A stretch of 64,000 nucleotides of DNA from Vineibacter terrae (GTDB lineage: Bacteria > Pseudomonadota > Alphaproteobacteria > Reyranellales > Reyranellaceae), in assembly GCF_008039615.1 (NCBI RefSeq), contig NZ_VDUZ01000001.1, positions 1 through 64,000 of the forward strand, read 5' to 3'. A model generated the notes under the pieces. It was not told the origin of the DNA. It searched no databases and saw only the letters and a list, made by a program, of their open reading frames with translations. The translations under genes and the position numbers were made by a program. Position 1 is the stretch's first letter; the number at the start of each line of letters is the position of its first letter. Positions 63,612 to 64,000 of this stretch are shown here, piece after piece.

Positions 63612-64000
63612 TGCTTGTCGATATCGCCACGCTGGCGGCCACGCTGCCGCCGCATAGCCGCCTGCTCGGGCTGGATGTCGGCACCCGCACCATCGGGCTG
63701 GCGACGTCCGATGTGCTGGGCTCGCTTGCCACGCCGCTGGAGACGATCGCACGCACCAAGTTCACCAAGGATGCGACGCGCCTGGCTGACATCGTGCGCC
63801 GGCAGCAGGTCGCGGCTCTGGCGGTCGGCCTGCCGCTCAACATGGACGGCACCGAAGGGCCGCGCTGCCAGTCGGTGCGCCAGTTCGTGGCCAACCTGGC
63901 GGCGCTGGACCTCGATCTCGGGCCGCCGGCGCGCCGCTTCGCCGATCTGCCGATCGTGCTGCAGGACGAGCGCCTGTCGACCGCCGGCGTCGAGCGCACG
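63608..64000 (+). CDS. ruvX: Pre-16S rRNA-processing nuclease / Holliday junction resolvase-like protein, partial at window end
   Basis: 131 codons visible, C terminus beyond the window. RLLGLDVGTRTIGLATSD near residue 19-36 is the YqgF/RuvX opening, followed by LAVGLPLNMDGTEGPRC and the DERLSTAGVERT block that holds the second catalytic acid. Processes 5' ends of 16S rRNA; the family is RNase H-like. ATG 63608 overlaps the hydrolase stop; ATG 63611 is equally possible. Confidence 0.93.
   Translation, partial: MMLVDIATLAATLPPHSRLLGLDVGTRTIGLATSDVLGSLATPLETIARTKFTKDATRLADIVRRQQVAALAVGLPLNMDGTEGPRCQSVRQFVANLAALDLDLGPPARRFADLPIVLQDERLSTAGVERT

Overview
The window is 64 kb of a GC-rich chromosome, almost certainly from an alphaproteobacterium. 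Evidence for this includes an HWE-family sensor kinase, DUF982-like small proteins, a GatCAB amidotransferase, RuvX, a Rhodospirillales-type porin, and several short conserved hypothetical proteins of a kind I know from Rhizobiales and Rhodospirillales. A Reyranella-like organism would fit, but that is a guess. I see no rRNA, tRNA or CRISPR array. Gene density is high, ATGA stop/start overlaps are common, and gaps are filled by dispersed palindromic repeats.

Layout, 0-14 kb: nu-class-like GST; an operon of amidohydrolase, YtkA-like protein and di-haem cytochrome c peroxidase; PRC-barrel protein; lone receiver protein; zinc-ribbon protein; DUF982-like protein; PQQ-type sugar dehydrogenase; two-gene chromate transporter; a Ku protein without LigD; a second DUF982-like protein; SDR; receiver plus HWE kinase; a second GST. 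14-24 kb: YciI-like protein, porin, small periplasmic protein, serine hydrolase, HupE/UreJ-like membrane protein, a GldA/F/G-like ABC operon ending in a DUF4340-like protein, and a secreted metallo-beta-lactamase-fold enzyme.

24-28 kb: a zinc/manganese-type ABC operon (ATPase, permease, binding protein) followed by a membrane-anchored repeat protein. 28-38 kb: a catabolic-looking block with two metal-dependent cyclase-family hydrolases, a sugar-type binding protein, an outer-membrane barrel, a CobW GTPase facing the second cyclase, a Tat-exported amidase, an AraC regulator and a methyltransferase. 38-43.2 kb: a Tat-exported binding protein, an SGNH-type hydrolase and a lipoprotein dipeptidase.

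43.2-52.8 kb is sparse and looks accessory. It holds small conserved hypotheticals, a CapA remnant, a fatty-acid desaturase, two tiny ORFs, a TumE/TumA-type toxin-antitoxin pair with an operator-like palindrome, and a decayed serine recombinase directly behind it. 52.8-64 kb returns to dense chromosome: a metallo-hydrolase, three tandem paralogous secreted proteins (the third internally deleted), gatB, a possibly frameshifted nucleosidase, a methyltransferase, gatA-gatC, an alpha/beta hydrolase and the start of ruvX.

The most unusual structure is the repeat system. At least three palindromic repeat families are nested inside one another like shells (best at 39723-39967), with mosaic and core-deleted copies elsewhere.
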